Shown: piece after piece, positions 15,217-24,654 of the stretch
Numbering within the stretch: position 1 is the stretch's first letter
Layout: each line of letters opens with the position of its first letter
From: Effusibacillus lacus
Lineage (GTDB): Bacteria > Bacillota > Bacilli > Tumebacillales > Effusibacillaceae
Direction of reading: 5' to 3'
DNA length: 64,000 nucleotides
NCBI RefSeq assembly: GCF_002335525.1
Contig: NZ_BDUF01000020.1
Span: forward strand, 1-64,000
Notes under the pieces: generated by a model
The model's database searches: none
Seen by the model: only the letters and a program-made list of their open reading frames with translations
What the model was told of the DNA's origin: nothing
Program-made: the position numbers and the translations under genes

Positions 15217-16644
15217 ATGATTAGAAAAAGTGCAGTAACCGCATTGGTTATGGCTTTCAGTATGGGTTCTCCACTTGCTCATGCGGAAGAAGCCACCCAA
15301 ACCCAGACAACTGAGACAAGTTTGCCGCAAAGCCAATCAACCGGCACGCCCGAAACGGGTACAACCACCCAAACACAGGAAACACAAATTGAGACAGTTC
15401 AAGAACAGTCTGTCGCCACATCGGGTTCCAACCCGGCCGGCCAGAACCAGGATACACAAATTGGAGCCGTTCAATTTCAAGGTGTAAGCACCAGCGGTTC
15501 TGGAACGACTCCCCCGGTTCAAACAGCAGCAACCACCGCATCCCAGACGCAGGGAACGGATGTAGTTGCCATTCAAGGGCAGGCGTTTAGTACTGCTGGC
15601 GATGGTACAGGCGCACAAGCTCAGGCAACAAGTGTTGCGGCAGGTCAAGCGCAAATCATCATGGCTCCCGTGCCGACAACAGAGACACCAACACCGACCT
15701 CCCAAACGCAGACAACCAATGTAACCGTTGGGCAGGCACAAATGGTTCACCTGTCCGAAGGCGGCAGTGCTGTACAAGTTCAGGGTTCCACAGTCAGTGT
15801 GGATCAAACACAAAACCTGAGCACGTCCATAGTAGTTCCGTCCTCGCAAACTCAAGGCACAGCCGTGAATGCGATACAGACTCAAGATGTTACGACGGCT
15901 GGGTCCGCTGAAATGGTCCAAGTTCAAACGGCTGAGTTAGGTGGGGAAAAGGTTCAACCCGGTCAAGCGCCAATTCAAGGCGAAGCAAATGTTTTGGTTG
16001 ACAATTCTTTGCAGGTTCAGAAGAAGGATTCCAATTTTATACTGAAAATCATCCACAAACTCTTTGTGGGGAAAAACGAAACCCGTGTAGTTAGCTGGGA
16101 TTACACCGTTGGCGACAATGGAAAAGTCGATTTGGAGGAAACCGCAAACAGGAAATTCAGTTGGGGCACAGTGAAGGCAACCATTTCGGTGAAGGCCCAG
16201 GAAGTTATGGACAGTCTGAAGACCCGGATGACCAGCAGTCTGGAAGTCATGTTTGAGCCATCCAACGAAAACCGGGACAGGGATCGCAAGAAGAACCGTA
16301 ATAAACAGTATTTTGATGTCATTTACAGAAACGCAGATAGCATCAACAAGGAAGACCTCGAATCTTACATGTCCACCATCTCCAAAAATTCCGAAGCCTA
16401 TGAACAAACCAGGTTGGCTATCCTTGAGATGTTCAGCACGTTCGATTTGAAGGTGTCCATTGATAAAATTCAACTTCACGAAGTGAAGGAAACCTCGGTT
16501 AAGGTCAAAGTTTGGCAGACCATAAAGAAGTTGAATGGTCCGGAATTCCAGGACAATCAGGTAGAAATAATTCATACGCTGGTCAAGGAAGACGGCCAAT
16601 ACAAAATCCTGAATTCGGAAATTCTGCAGATGCAAAACATTTGA
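15217..16644 (+). CDS. Secreted QxQ-repeat protein with C-terminal NTF2-like domain
   Basis: 475 residues from ATG 15217, which places the signal peptide (1-23, AHA|EE) at the very N-terminus; ATG 15196 would add 7 residues. Residues about 28-255 are low-complexity with Gln-x-Gln pairs at 52, 62, 76, 86, 110, 120, 134, 144, 173, 187, 197, 211, 221 and 235. The spacing alternates 10 and 14, giving a 24-residue beta-arch-like repeat. Residues about 290-345 form a beta-rich region. Residues about 362-475 (KQYFDVIYRNADSINKEDLE...VKEDGQYKILNSEI) look like an NTF2/SnoaL-type domain. It may act as partner, nucleator or wall anchor of the 267-residue repeat protein. No family name is claimed. Confidence 0.75.
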   Translation: MIRKSAVTALVMAFSMGSPLAHAEEATQTQTTETSLPQSQSTGTPETGTTTQTQETQIETVQEQSVATSGSNPAGQNQDTQIGAVQFQGVSTSGSGTTPPVQTAATTASQTQGTDVVAIQGQAFSTAGDGTGAQAQATSVAAGQAQIIMAPVPTTETPTPTSQTQTTNVTVGQAQMVHLSEGGSAVQVQGSTVSVDQTQNLSTSIVVPSSQTQGTAVNAIQTQDVTTAGSAEMVQVQTAELGGEKVQPGQAPIQGEANVLVDNSLQVQKKDSNFILKIIHKLFVGKNETRVVSWDYTVGDNGKVDLEETANRKFSWGTVKATISVKAQEVMDSLKTRMTSSLEVMFEPSNENRDRDRKKNRNKQYFDVIYRNADSINKEDLESYMSTISKNSEAYEQTRLAILEMFSTFDLKVSIDKIQLHEVKETSVKVKVWQTIKKLNGPEFQDNQVEIIHTLVKEDGQYKILNSEILQMQNI

Positions 16645-16664
16645 ATCCAGTGTTACGACACTAA

Positions 16665-16692
16665 AGAAGGCGGGGATTCCCCGCCTGTTTTA
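16665..16692 (+). terminator. Intrinsic terminator after QxQ-repeat gene
   Basis: GGCGGGG (16669-16675) pairs with CCCCGCC (16679-16685), then TGTTTT. Confidence 0.8.
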
Positions 16693-16703
16693 AAAGAATT
16701 GAG

Positions 16704-17369
16704 TTATTTGCCTTTTAATCGATTGCGAAGTTCAATTTGTTTCTTGAATACAAAACGCATAATCAGCTTCCGGTCCTGCTCCCTGATTTCGACAAACTTG
16801 ATCGCACATCTTTTTTTTCCAGGGAATTTGATGGAGGGTTGCATACGGAGCACTTGTGCTTTCAATGAGATTGGATAGGTTTGGCCATCCATGCTTATGG
16901 GAAAATCCAGGCCGACAAAACTGCCGGATTGGAGGGGACTTCCTTCATCCACCAAGAGCGACATGCCTCCACCTGAAAGATCTTCGGTTTTTCCCGAGAA
17001 TTTGAATATTTGCTGGGCGGCACTGTCGACATACAAGACTTGAACGGGCAGGGAGACCTGAATCCGCACATAATCCCGGCGCTGGTTTCTTAGGATCTCC
17101 GAGGGTGATTTTACAAGCATCTGATTTGGTCGAATTGACTGCACTAAAGTTTCAAACGAATAAGGAACTTTTTCATCCAAATCGTTATAGGTAATTACCA
17201 TTCTGGTGCCTTCATGGAAGACTTTAGGGGTGTGGGTGTTTAAAGCGGTCGGTAAGTCAAATACAAGGTGATCCTGATGAATTTCCTGCAACCGCGAATC
17301 GTACGATCCTTTGAACGGACCATCGGGAACACTTATGTATACGAATTGTCCTATATCAGGCAATGGCAT
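16704..17369 (-). CDS. PilZ-domain protein with YcgR-type N-terminus (c-di-GMP receptor)
   Basis: 221-residue protein of the YcgR/YpfA type. The N-terminal beta domain (about 1-95) precedes a PilZ domain with the c-di-GMP-binding signature RNQRRDYVR (about 94-102, RxxxR) and DLSGGGMSLLVDEG (about 131-144). In B. subtilis, YpfA binds c-di-GMP and slows the flagellar motor. Here the neighbours are matrix and exopolysaccharide genes, so a role in the switch from motile to sessile life is plausible. GGGGGA precedes both GTG 17372 and ATG 17369; ATG is preferred. It is transcribed against the matrix genes. Confidence 0.87.
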   Translation of the reverse strand: MPLPDIGQFVYISVPDGPFKGSYDSRLQEIHQDHLVFDLPTALNTHTPKVFHEGTRMVITYNDLDEKVPYSFETLVQSIRPNQMLVKSPSEILRNQRRDYVRIQVSLPVQVLYVDSAAQQIFKFSGKTEDLSGGGMSLLVDEGSPLQSGSFVGLDFPISMDGQTYPISLKAQVLRMQPSIKFPGKKRCAIKFVEIREQDRKLIMRFVFKKQIELRNRLKGK

Positions 17370-17501
17370 CACAATTCCCCCAATTCCTTATCAACAAGTA
17401 AATTATATTTAATCAAATGATAAAAGACAACGTGAAAAAACATAAACCTGTCATATTTCTCATAATGTCTGATTAAACAGGGGGGGTAGCCGGAGGATGC
17501 C

Positions 17502-18272
17502 ATGATTGATATCCATTGTCATGTTTTGCCAGGTGTTGATGACGGGGCGGCAACATTGGAAGAGTCACTGGCGATGGTCCGGATGGCCGCTGAGGAAGGA
17601 ATCACCGACATTGTGGCCACACCGCATACCGAGGATGGTGTCTACTCCAATTCAGCTTTCGAAGTGATCAATTCTGTAAAAATCCTGCAGCAAGCGGTTG
17701 ACATTCACAACATTCCCGTGAGAATTCATCCGGGTTCGGAGGTCCATGTTCATATCAATCTTCTGGAAAACATATGTTTTTCCAGAGTGCTTACCCTGAA
17801 AAACATGGGCAGATATATTCTGCTGGAGCTTCCCGTTCAAACCATTCCCCCATTCACTGAAGATCTGATACACGATTTGCGGGCCAACGGGCTTACCCCC
17901 ATTATTGCCCATCCGGAAAGAAATGCATTGCTGCGAGAGCAGCCTGTCCGACTCGCACAACTCATCCGTCTGGGAGCAATTGCTCAAATAACTGCGGGAA
18001 GTTTAACAGGTGCAATAGGGAAGCGAATCAGGCAATCGGCAGAGTATATGGTTCGTAACTGGCTGGTTCAGCTGGTTGCCAGTGATGCGCATAGTACACA
18101 CAGAAGACCTCCTGGTTTGACAGGAGCCTATCAGGTGATATCAAGGCTGGTCCCGAAAGAAGGGGTGTCGCTGTTTCAATCGAATGCATCGGCTGTTCTC
18201 AGGGGAGAGACGTGTACGGTTTTGACCCCCAGGGTGTCAACTGACTGGAAGAAGTATTTTTGGTTCTTCTGA
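17502..18272 (+). CDS. CpsB/YwqE-family tyrosine-protein phosphatase (PHP domain)
   Basis: 256-residue PHP-fold metal-dependent phosphatase that dephosphorylates the cognate polysaccharide tyrosine kinase. Metal ligands are recognisable in MIDIHCHVLPGVDDGA (1-16), VATPHTEDGVY, ELPVQTIPP, IIAHPERN and ASDAHSTHRR. First gene of the exopolysaccharide operon; GGAGG lies 5 nt before the ATG. With the Wzz protein and kinase that follow it makes the three-gene module controlling polymer length and export in Gram-positives. Confidence 0.92.
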   Translation: MIDIHCHVLPGVDDGAATLEESLAMVRMAAEEGITDIVATPHTEDGVYSNSAFEVINSVKILQQAVDIHNIPVRIHPGSEVHVHINLLENICFSRVLTLKNMGRYILLELPVQTIPPFTEDLIHDLRANGLTPIIAHPERNALLREQPVRLAQLIRLGAIAQITAGSLTGAIGKRIRQSAEYMVRNWLVQLVASDAHSTHRRPPGLTGAYQVISRLVPKEGVSLFQSNASAVLRGETCTVLTPRVSTDWKKYFWFF

Positions 18273-18360
18273 ATTCTACATTTCTCGACCTGTTTTGTTC
18301 TATCAGGCTTGTTTCTGAGTAATATGTAGTACTAATCATTCTAAAGGGGCTCTGAAAGAT

Positions 18361-19125
18361 ATGCAGGAAATCGGTATTTTGGAGCTTTGGAAGATCCTCC
18401 GGAAGAGATGGCTTTTGATCCTTTCGGCAGCAATTGGATCTCTCGGAGTCAGCGGGTTTCTCAGCTTTTACGTACTGAAACCGGAGTATGAAGCGACCAC
18501 CATCCTCCTTGTCCAAACCCCACAAACCAACAATCAGGTGGCATATACCGAACTCATGGCCAATCAAAAATTGATCAAAACCTACACGGAAATTCTCAGA
18601 AGCCGGAAGATAGCGGATGATGTGATCAACAGGCTGAACCTGGGAATCTCAAACGAACAATTGCTGGAGAAAGTAAAGGTAAGATCGGCAAACGAATCCC
18701 TGATTACCACTATCACCGTTATCGACCAAGACCCTCGAACAGCCGTTGCCATTGCAAACGGATTTGCCCAGTCTTTTTCAGCCAACCTGAATTCCATCAT
18801 GAAGGTGGATAATGTTTCCATCCTGGATGAGGCAAAGGTGAGCCATATCCTGTCTCCGGCTCGCCCCAAGCCATACTTTAACATGGCGGTGGCATTTTTT
18901 CTAGGTATGGCAACGGGTTCAGCATTTGCCATACTGCTTGAAGCACTCAACAAAACAGTAAGAACCGAAAAGCAGGTTGAAGAGCTGTTGGGGCTGCCGG
19001 TGCTTGGCGTCATTACGAAGATGGACAGAAAGGTAAGGAGAAACAAAAGGAAACCGGTTGTGGCGGCAGGAGGTGTACAGGGTGAGATCCAAACAATTGC
19101 AGGTCAAACTAATCTGCCTGTATGA
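18361..19125 (+). CDS. Wzz/YveK-family chain-length regulator (kinase activator)
   Basis: 254-residue membrane protein of the CapA/YwqC/EpsA type. Transmembrane segment 1 is at about residues 20-40 and segment 2 at about 173-193; the extracytoplasmic Wzz domain lies between (YEATTILLVQTPQ...). The cytoplasmic tail contains the KTVRTEKQVEELLGLPVLG motif that contacts and activates the tyrosine kinase. Its 3' end overlaps the kinase gene by 44 nt. A damaged second copy of this gene lies at 19853. Confidence 0.9.
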   Translation: MQEIGILELWKILRKRWLLILSAAIGSLGVSGFLSFYVLKPEYEATTILLVQTPQTNNQVAYTELMANQKLIKTYTEILRSRKIADDVINRLNLGISNEQLLEKVKVRSANESLITTITVIDQDPRTAVAIANGFAQSFSANLNSIMKVDNVSILDEAKVSHILSPARPKPYFNMAVAFFLGMATGSAFAILLEALNKTVRTEKQVEELLGLPVLGVITKMDRKVRRNKRKPVVAAGGVQGEIQTIAGQTNLPV

Positions 19126-19768
19126 TCCGAAATCAACTGTTGCAGAGGCTTATCGAACGCTGCGAACAAACATCCAGTTTGCAGGCGTTGACAGACAAAT
19201 CAAGACTCTTATGGTTACAAGCGCCGGTCCGGGTGAAGGCAAAACGACGACGGTTACAAATCTTGCAATTGCAATGGCACAGTCAGGAAAGAAAGTGATT
19301 CTGGTAGACGGAGATTTACGCAAACCGACCATTCATAACACATTTTACATTTCAAACAGGCTGGGATTGACCAATCTGCTGACAGGGCAAGCCGAATTTG
19401 TCAAGGTGGTTCACCGAATTCCGGAGTTGCCGCTGGATGTTATACCGGCAGGATCCATTCCCCCAAATCCGGCTGATTTTTTGGGCAGCCAGCCGATGCA
19501 AAGACTGATTGCTTCCCTGCGCGAGGAATACGAGATGGTCCTGGTTGATACACCCCCGATTCTTCCGGTTACCGACGGTCAGTTATTGGCCAGTTACATT
19601 GACGGGGTGCTTCTCGTTCTGGGGTGCAACAAAGTTCAAATCGACCATGCCAGAAAAGCGATAGCGCTGCTGAAGCATGTGGGCGCCAATGTGATCGGCT
19701 CGGTGTTAAACAACAAGAAAGAGAAAGGAAGAAATTCCTATCATTACAGGTATTACGCAGAAGACTGA
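19082..19768 (+). CDS. CpsD/YwqD-family tyrosine-protein kinase (BY-kinase)
   Basis: 228-residue bacterial tyrosine kinase. It contains EAYRTLRTNIQFA, Walker A GPGEGKTTTVTNLA (about residues 45-58), Walker A' VILVDGDLRKPT, Walker B MVLVDTPPILPVTD and a C-terminal tyrosine cluster (NSYHYRYYAED) for autophosphorylation. The start is GTG 19082, 8 nt after AGGAGG at 19068-19073, inside the Wzz gene. The family phosphorylates itself and controls polysaccharide assembly together with the Wzz-type activator and the PHP phosphatase. Confidence 0.93.
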   Translation: MRSKQLQVKLICLYDPKSTVAEAYRTLRTNIQFAGVDRQIKTLMVTSAGPGEGKTTTVTNLAIAMAQSGKKVILVDGDLRKPTIHNTFYISNRLGLTNLLTGQAEFVKVVHRIPELPLDVIPAGSIPPNPADFLGSQPMQRLIASLREEYEMVLVDTPPILPVTDGQLLASYIDGVLLVLGCNKVQIDHARKAIALLKHVGANVIGSVLNNKKEKGRNSYHYRYYAED

Positions 19769-19852
19769 TGTTTTATGGGGGCAGACGATATAAAAGGGGG
19801 CAGTTCCGGTGTTTGTTGACAGTTTATCACCAGTATCAGGCATGAAGGCGGA

Positions 19853-20197
19853 ATGAACAGTTTAATGGAAACAATCGAAATCTCTTATCTCTTGCGGATT
19901 ATCAGACAACGAATGACCTTGATTGTTTCGTTGGTGGCCGTTTTCGTTGTGACAACCGGATTGGTCAGTTTTTCTTGCGTTGGTGGTTGGTTGCGAATTG
20001 CATTTTTGCTTGAGGTTCTCGATAAAAGTGTAAAGACAGAGGAACAAATTGAAGAATTATTGGGAATTCCGGTGCTTGGGGTAATTGCTGCGATTCAACA
20101 ACCAAAAAAAAACACGTTTGCACAAGTCGGAGGTTCTGAAAAGGGGTGCGCATCGACAGGAATGGACAGACACCACGAATCCGGATGGGGTGAATAC
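19853..20197 (+). pseudogene. Internally deleted Wzz-like remnant, in frame with the next gene
   Basis: The first 40 codons (METIEISYLLRIIRQRMTLIV and one transmembrane segment) match the N-terminus of a Wzz protein. They are followed at once by the segment normally after transmembrane helix 2 (FLLEVLDKSVKTEEQIEELL, then GIPVLGVIAAI). The extracytoplasmic domain of about 130 residues is missing. The frame has no stop and runs straight into the epimerase gene, so a 425-residue fusion could in principle be made. The epimerase has its own ATG and ribosome site, so I treat this part as a relic of a duplicated wzz. Confidence 0.75.
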
Positions 20198-21130
20198 ATG
20201 AAAATTCTCGTTACCGGTGGGGCAGGTTTTATAGGATCCATATTAGTTGGCAGACTTGTAGATCACAACCATGAGGTAGTTGTTGTAGATAACTTGGTGA
20301 CGGGAAATAGAGGGAACGTAAGTGAAGGTGCAACTTTTTACTTGCAGGATATCCTTGATAAAAAACTGCAGGAGATCTTCCTGATGGAACAGCCTGATTG
20401 TGTGATTCATTTGGCGGCTCAATGCCTGGTTCAAAGATCCGTAAAAGATCCGCTGTTGGATGCAAGTATCAATATAATGGGAACCATTAATCTGCTCGAA
20501 AATTGCTGCAGGCATAGGGTAAAAAAAATGATTTACGCCTCTTCAGCAGCGGTGTATGGAGACCCGAAGTACTTGGGAATTGACGAACATCACCCGATTC
20601 AGCCGTCTTCCTTTTATGGGATTTCCAAATATGCTCCGGAACATTACGTTCAAGCTTATGCAGCCTTATATGGTCTAAAATACACCATTCTTCGCTACGC
20701 AAATGTGTATGGGATCCGGCAAGATTCGAAAGGGGAAGGGGGAGTTATATCAATATTTGCAGATTGTTTGTTGAAGAATAAACGTCCCCTCATTTACGGA
20801 GATGGAAATCAAACCCGAGATTTCATCTATGTGGAAGATATTGCAGCCGCAAATATTGCCGCCCTCACATCAGCAGATGGTGAAATCCTCAACATTGGCA
20901 CAAATCAACCTACTTCGATCAACGAACTCCTGCAATTGATGAATGAAATAAATGGAACGGATATTGAACCGGTGTACCTTCCCGAAAGAGCCGGAGATAT
21001 AAGACATAGTTACTTAAATAATAATAAAGCATTGAAATATCTGGAGTGGAAACCAAAATTCAATTTAAAAGAAGGATTGGAAGAGACATTTGACTTTTAC
21101 AGCAGTCAAACCTCTTCAAAAAGGGGATGA
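20198..21130 (+). CDS. NAD-dependent sugar epimerase (UDP-glucose 4-epimerase-like)
   Basis: 310-residue short-chain dehydrogenase of the GalE family. It shows the NAD-binding MKILVTGGAGFIGS (1-14), DNLVTGNRGN, HLAAQCLVQRSVKDP, catalytic YASSAAVYG and YGISKYAPE (YxxxK), and a C-terminal RAGDIRHSYLNNNKA segment. The family interconverts UDP-Glc/UDP-Gal or N-acetyl analogues to supply the polymer. ATG 20198 follows GGATGGGG; the upstream in-frame stretch is a Wzz relic. The exact sugar cannot be told from sequence. Confidence 0.9.
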   Translation: MKILVTGGAGFIGSILVGRLVDHNHEVVVVDNLVTGNRGNVSEGATFYLQDILDKKLQEIFLMEQPDCVIHLAAQCLVQRSVKDPLLDASINIMGTINLLENCCRHRVKKMIYASSAAVYGDPKYLGIDEHHPIQPSSFYGISKYAPEHYVQAYAALYGLKYTILRYANVYGIRQDSKGEGGVISIFADCLLKNKRPLIYGDGNQTRDFIYVEDIAAANIAALTSADGEILNIGTNQPTSINELLQLMNEINGTDIEPVYLPERAGDIRHSYLNNNKALKYLEWKPKFNLKEGLEETFDFYSSQTSSKRG

Positions 21131-21145
21131 AGGAGGCCGTTGGAA

Positions 21146-22147
21146 GTGTCGAAACCGGGTACGTTCGTCATCTCTTTGGATTTTGAACTATATTGGGGGG
21201 TTAGGGACAAAACAACGATAGATGAGTATAAAGACAACTTATTGGGAGTACGACAGGCGGTTCCGGCTCTATTGGATTTATTTCAGGAGTATCAAATACA
21301 CGCAACTTGGTCTGTTGTAGGTTTTCTGTTCGCTCGTACAAAAGAGGAATTATTCAGAGCAATCCCTTTAAAGAAACCGCGTTATGTGAATCCATACCTT
21401 TCGCCCTATCACACTTTACACGAGATTGGAATGAATGAACAGGAGGATCCGTTCCATTTTGCTCCTTCACTGATTGAAAAAATTTTGTCCTATCCAAACC
21501 AAACAATTGGAACTCATACCTTCTCCCATTACTACTGTTTAGAAAAAGGGCAAAATATGGAAACCTTCCGGGACGACCTGTTATCGGCCATACAAATCGC
21601 AAGTACATATAACGTGAGATTGGAGAGTCTGGTTTTTCCGAGAAACCAATTTAACGGGGAGTATCTATCCATTTGTGAGGAACTGGGAATCAAATGTTAC
21701 AGAGGAAATCCTTCCAGTTGGATTTATCGGGCAAATAACCAGGAAGATCCATCTTTGTTGAAAAGACTGGCTCGCTTTTGTGATGCATATATAAATATTT
21801 CCGGACATAATTGCCATTCATTCGAAAAGATCAAGTCTGCATATCCATTTGATATCCCTGCCAGCCGATTTCTGCGACCCTACTGGAGCAGGTTAGATAT
21901 GTTTGAATCCCTAAGGCTTAAAAGAATTCAATCGGATTTAACCTATGCGGCAAAAAACGGTCTTGTCTATCACTTATGGTGGCATCCGTATAATTTTGGG
22001 GTGAATTTAGAGAAAAATCTGTCCTTTCTAAAAAAAATACTTGCCCATTACGGGAAATTAAGAATGGAGTACGGTATGAACAGCCTCAATATGGAACAAA
22101 TAGCCGATCGGTTGCTAGAAGAAAATCGAAATAAACAGGCGGGGTAA
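21146..22147 (+). CDS. Polysaccharide deacetylase (NodB-fold) family protein
   Basis: 333-residue protein. The start VISLDFELYWGVRDK carries the first metal Asp, and IGTHTFSHYYC (about 125-135) is the His-x3-His metal site of carbohydrate esterase family 4. LVFPRNQFN corresponds to the third motif and LWWHPYNFG near 270 supplies the late His. No signal peptide, so it is probably cytoplasmic and acts on a lipid-linked or nucleotide-linked precursor. GTG 21146 lies 9 nt after AGGAGG; the TTG at 21140 is too close. Confidence 0.85.
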   Translation: MSKPGTFVISLDFELYWGVRDKTTIDEYKDNLLGVRQAVPALLDLFQEYQIHATWSVVGFLFARTKEELFRAIPLKKPRYVNPYLSPYHTLHEIGMNEQEDPFHFAPSLIEKILSYPNQTIGTHTFSHYYCLEKGQNMETFRDDLLSAIQIASTYNVRLESLVFPRNQFNGEYLSICEELGIKCYRGNPSSWIYRANNQEDPSLLKRLARFCDAYINISGHNCHSFEKIKSAYPFDIPASRFLRPYWSRLDMFESLRLKRIQSDLTYAAKNGLVYHLWWHPYNFGVNLEKNLSFLKKILAHYGKLRMEYGMNSLNMEQIADRLLEENRNKQAG

Positions 22148-22258
22148 TACAGAAATGGGAGATTTCGCGGATCACTCAATAAAGCCCCTGTCTTTTCGCG
22201 ATAATATTTCATGGAAATTAGGCAGTCTTTAAACTGTATCGGATTAGGGAGAAATGTG

Positions 22259-23503
22259 ATGATTCACAATATCATGAATCAACTGAACGTAAAGATTCCT
22301 GAGAAAAAAAGGGGGCTAGCAGGCTGGTTGTTGGCTGGTTACGTTTTTTTCCTTCCAGTGCAGTTTCCTACTGGTTTTGGCTTTCGATTGGCTCCTTCGG
22401 ATCTCTTTTTACTGATTGTTCTTTTCGTAGGCATCGGACGTATCAGACTGATCAAATCCGCCTGGAGCATTTGGCATTATTGCATATTTACCGTTTTTGT
22501 CATGGGTACGTTTGTGGCGGTGGTAACACATGGACAGCTGACTCAATACGTTCTGGTGCAAAAGCTTTTGGGTTTGCTTTTGCTTTTCTGTACTTACGGC
22601 ACCATTACAACGTTTTGTAACGATTGGCAGCATATCAGATGGTTGGTAAAGGTGTTTTTTTGGGGGGTGGTGATTCATAACCTGATTGCCATAGTAACCT
22701 ATTTCATTGCGAGGCTGTTCTACTACGATTTTACCTGGATCAATTATGGTATCCGATTGGCGGGCATGTTAATGGATCCAAATGCATATGGCGGGTTATT
22801 GGTATTGGCATTCACACTTCAAATTGTAACCTCCGTCGGCAAGTATCCTTTGGTTAAGGGAGTATGGGGACTTCTTTCAGCTCTTTCATTGATAACCGGA
22901 ATATTATTGACTTTTTCCAGATCGGCCTGGATTGGTTTGGCTTTCCTGATGGTAAGTGCCTCAGTCTTCAAACCGAAAATCACCTTAAAAATCGCCATAT
23001 TAGGAGGGGCTTCCATCGCAGGGGTACTGCTGTTGGCCGGAAACCAATTTTGGCAGGTGATTGTCTCTATGGCATCCCGACAGGATCAAATCGATTACCG
23101 TCTGGATTTTATCCAAACTGCCCTTGACCGATTTTCGGATAGTCCGTTATTCGGTGTCGGACTTGGTACTTTTGCTTTGGAGTACGGATGGATCATCCAT
23201 AATACCCTGATCTGGTTTTTGGCTGAGTTTGGAATATTGGGAGTAAGCGTCTTCATCGGTTTTTTTCTATGGTTTTTGCTTAAGGGATTTTACGCCTATA
23301 AATCAGTGCATGAAAGCGAAAAATTTCTGATTCTGAGTTTTATCATCGGACATATAGGGATGCTGGGGGTTTCTATGGGAATCGAGGCTCTTTATCAGCG
23401 TCATTGGTGGCTCATTTTTGCTTTTATCGCTTCCGGTTATTCAATTGTTAAGAATAACGAATTTTCCCGATTATTGATTGCTGAACGAGGAGAGGTGAGA
23501 TGA
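22259..23503 (+). CDS. O-antigen ligase/polymerase (Wzy)-like membrane protein
   Basis: 414-residue polytopic membrane protein with about 10-12 hydrophobic segments. A long loop before the last third contains DYRLDFIQTALDRFSDSPLF, then GVGLGTF and HNTLIWFLAEFGILG, the Wzy_C/O-antigen-ligase signature. Such proteins polymerise undecaprenyl-linked repeat units outside the membrane. ATG 22259 follows GGGAGAAATGTG. Its stop overlaps the following glycosyltransferase start (ATGA). Confidence 0.85.
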   Translation: MIHNIMNQLNVKIPEKKRGLAGWLLAGYVFFLPVQFPTGFGFRLAPSDLFLLIVLFVGIGRIRLIKSAWSIWHYCIFTVFVMGTFVAVVTHGQLTQYVLVQKLLGLLLLFCTYGTITTFCNDWQHIRWLVKVFFWGVVIHNLIAIVTYFIARLFYYDFTWINYGIRLAGMLMDPNAYGGLLVLAFTLQIVTSVGKYPLVKGVWGLLSALSLITGILLTFSRSAWIGLAFLMVSASVFKPKITLKIAILGGASIAGVLLLAGNQFWQVIVSMASRQDQIDYRLDFIQTALDRFSDSPLFGVGLGTFALEYGWIIHNTLIWFLAEFGILGVSVFIGFFLWFLLKGFYAYKSVHESEKFLILSFIIGHIGMLGVSMGIEALYQRHWWLIFAFIASGYSIVKNNEFSRLLIAERGEVR

Positions 23504-24654
23504 AGAAAGTACTTATTGTTACGACAATTCAGAATACGATTAAAGCCTTTTTGATCCCGCATATCAAGCGATTGATGGAACAGGAGTATCGCGTTGAAGT
23601 GGCCACAAATATTACTGATTTGCAATATTTGCAAGAGGAAATCAATCAGGCGGAATTCCATCATATCCCTTTTAGCCGCAAGATATACGATATTTCCAAT
23701 GTTGTTGCGTTTGGAAAAATCAGAAAGCTATTGGTGGAAAACAAGTATGATGCAATTCACGCACACACCCCAATAGCGTCTTTTCTTACAAGGTTTGCAG
23801 CGCCTCGCGACTGTAAGGTTTTGTATACGGCGCACGGGTTTCATGTAAACGAAAACGCCGGCTTTCTCTCAAACAGGCTATTTTTTATAGCAGAAAAATT
23901 GGCGGGGTTAAAAACGGATGGATTAATTGTAATCAATCAAGAGGATCGGCTTACGGCGGCGAAATTGGTTCCGGAGGAAAAAATTTTCTTTGTGAAGGGA
24001 GTAGGAGTAGATACCGAAAAGTACAGTCCGAGCCGCTTTTCCGACGAGGATAAAGTTCTGTTCAAACGGGCATTAAATTTACCGCCAGAGAAAAAGGTTA
24101 TAACCCAGATTGCGGAGTTTAATGAAAATAAGAGGCAAATCGATCTTGTAAAGGCATGCGAACGAATCAAAGAAAAATATCAGGATTTCGTAGTATTGCT
24201 TATAGGCAGCGGTCCCAATTTTCCCCTCGTTCGGAATGAGGTTGCCAAAAGAAATTTGGATAGTCATATTCGGCTTTTGGGGTATCGAAGCGATATTGAC
24301 CGATTGTTAAGTATTACCGATATCGGCGTTTTGGTGTCATTGAGGGAAGGCCTTCCCCGGTCGGTTATGGAAATGATGGCGATGAAAATCCCGGTTGTTT
24401 TGACAGATATACGGGGAAACCGTGATCTTGTCAGACATGGAGTGAATGGCTATCTCGTTCCGATCAAAAATCCTGCCCAACTGGCTGATTATTGTATGAA
24501 GTTGTTATTGGAGGACGAAATCCGCCAAAGCTTTGGTGACAGATCGCGAGAGATCATCGAAGATGAATACGCTCTGGAGAAGATCTTAACCAAAATGGAT
24601 ACAGTGTATCAGAAGTTGGTCTTATCCTCTGTAGGTTGTGGTGACTCATGTTAG
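23500..24654 (+). CDS. Glycosyltransferase family 4 protein
   Basis: 384-residue retaining GT-B glycosyltransferase. The N-terminal acceptor domain has HAHTPIASFLTRFAA and YTAHGFHVNE. The C-terminal nucleotide-sugar domain has VITQIAEFNENKRQIDLVKA, LLIGSGPN and the E-x7-E motif in SLREGLPRSVMEMMAM. It resembles B. subtilis EpsD/EpsF-type enzymes that add a sugar to the lipid-linked repeat unit. It overlaps the genes before and after. Confidence 0.92.
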   Translation: MKKVLIVTTIQNTIKAFLIPHIKRLMEQEYRVEVATNITDLQYLQEEINQAEFHHIPFSRKIYDISNVVAFGKIRKLLVENKYDAIHAHTPIASFLTRFAAPRDCKVLYTAHGFHVNENAGFLSNRLFFIAEKLAGLKTDGLIVINQEDRLTAAKLVPEEKIFFVKGVGVDTEKYSPSRFSDEDKVLFKRALNLPPEKKVITQIAEFNENKRQIDLVKACERIKEKYQDFVVLLIGSGPNFPLVRNEVAKRNLDSHIRLLGYRSDIDRLLSITDIGVLVSLREGLPRSVMEMMAMKIPVVLTDIRGNRDLVRHGVNGYLVPIKNPAQLADYCMKLLLEDEIRQSFGDRSREIIEDEYALEKILTKMDTVYQKLVLSSVGCGDSC

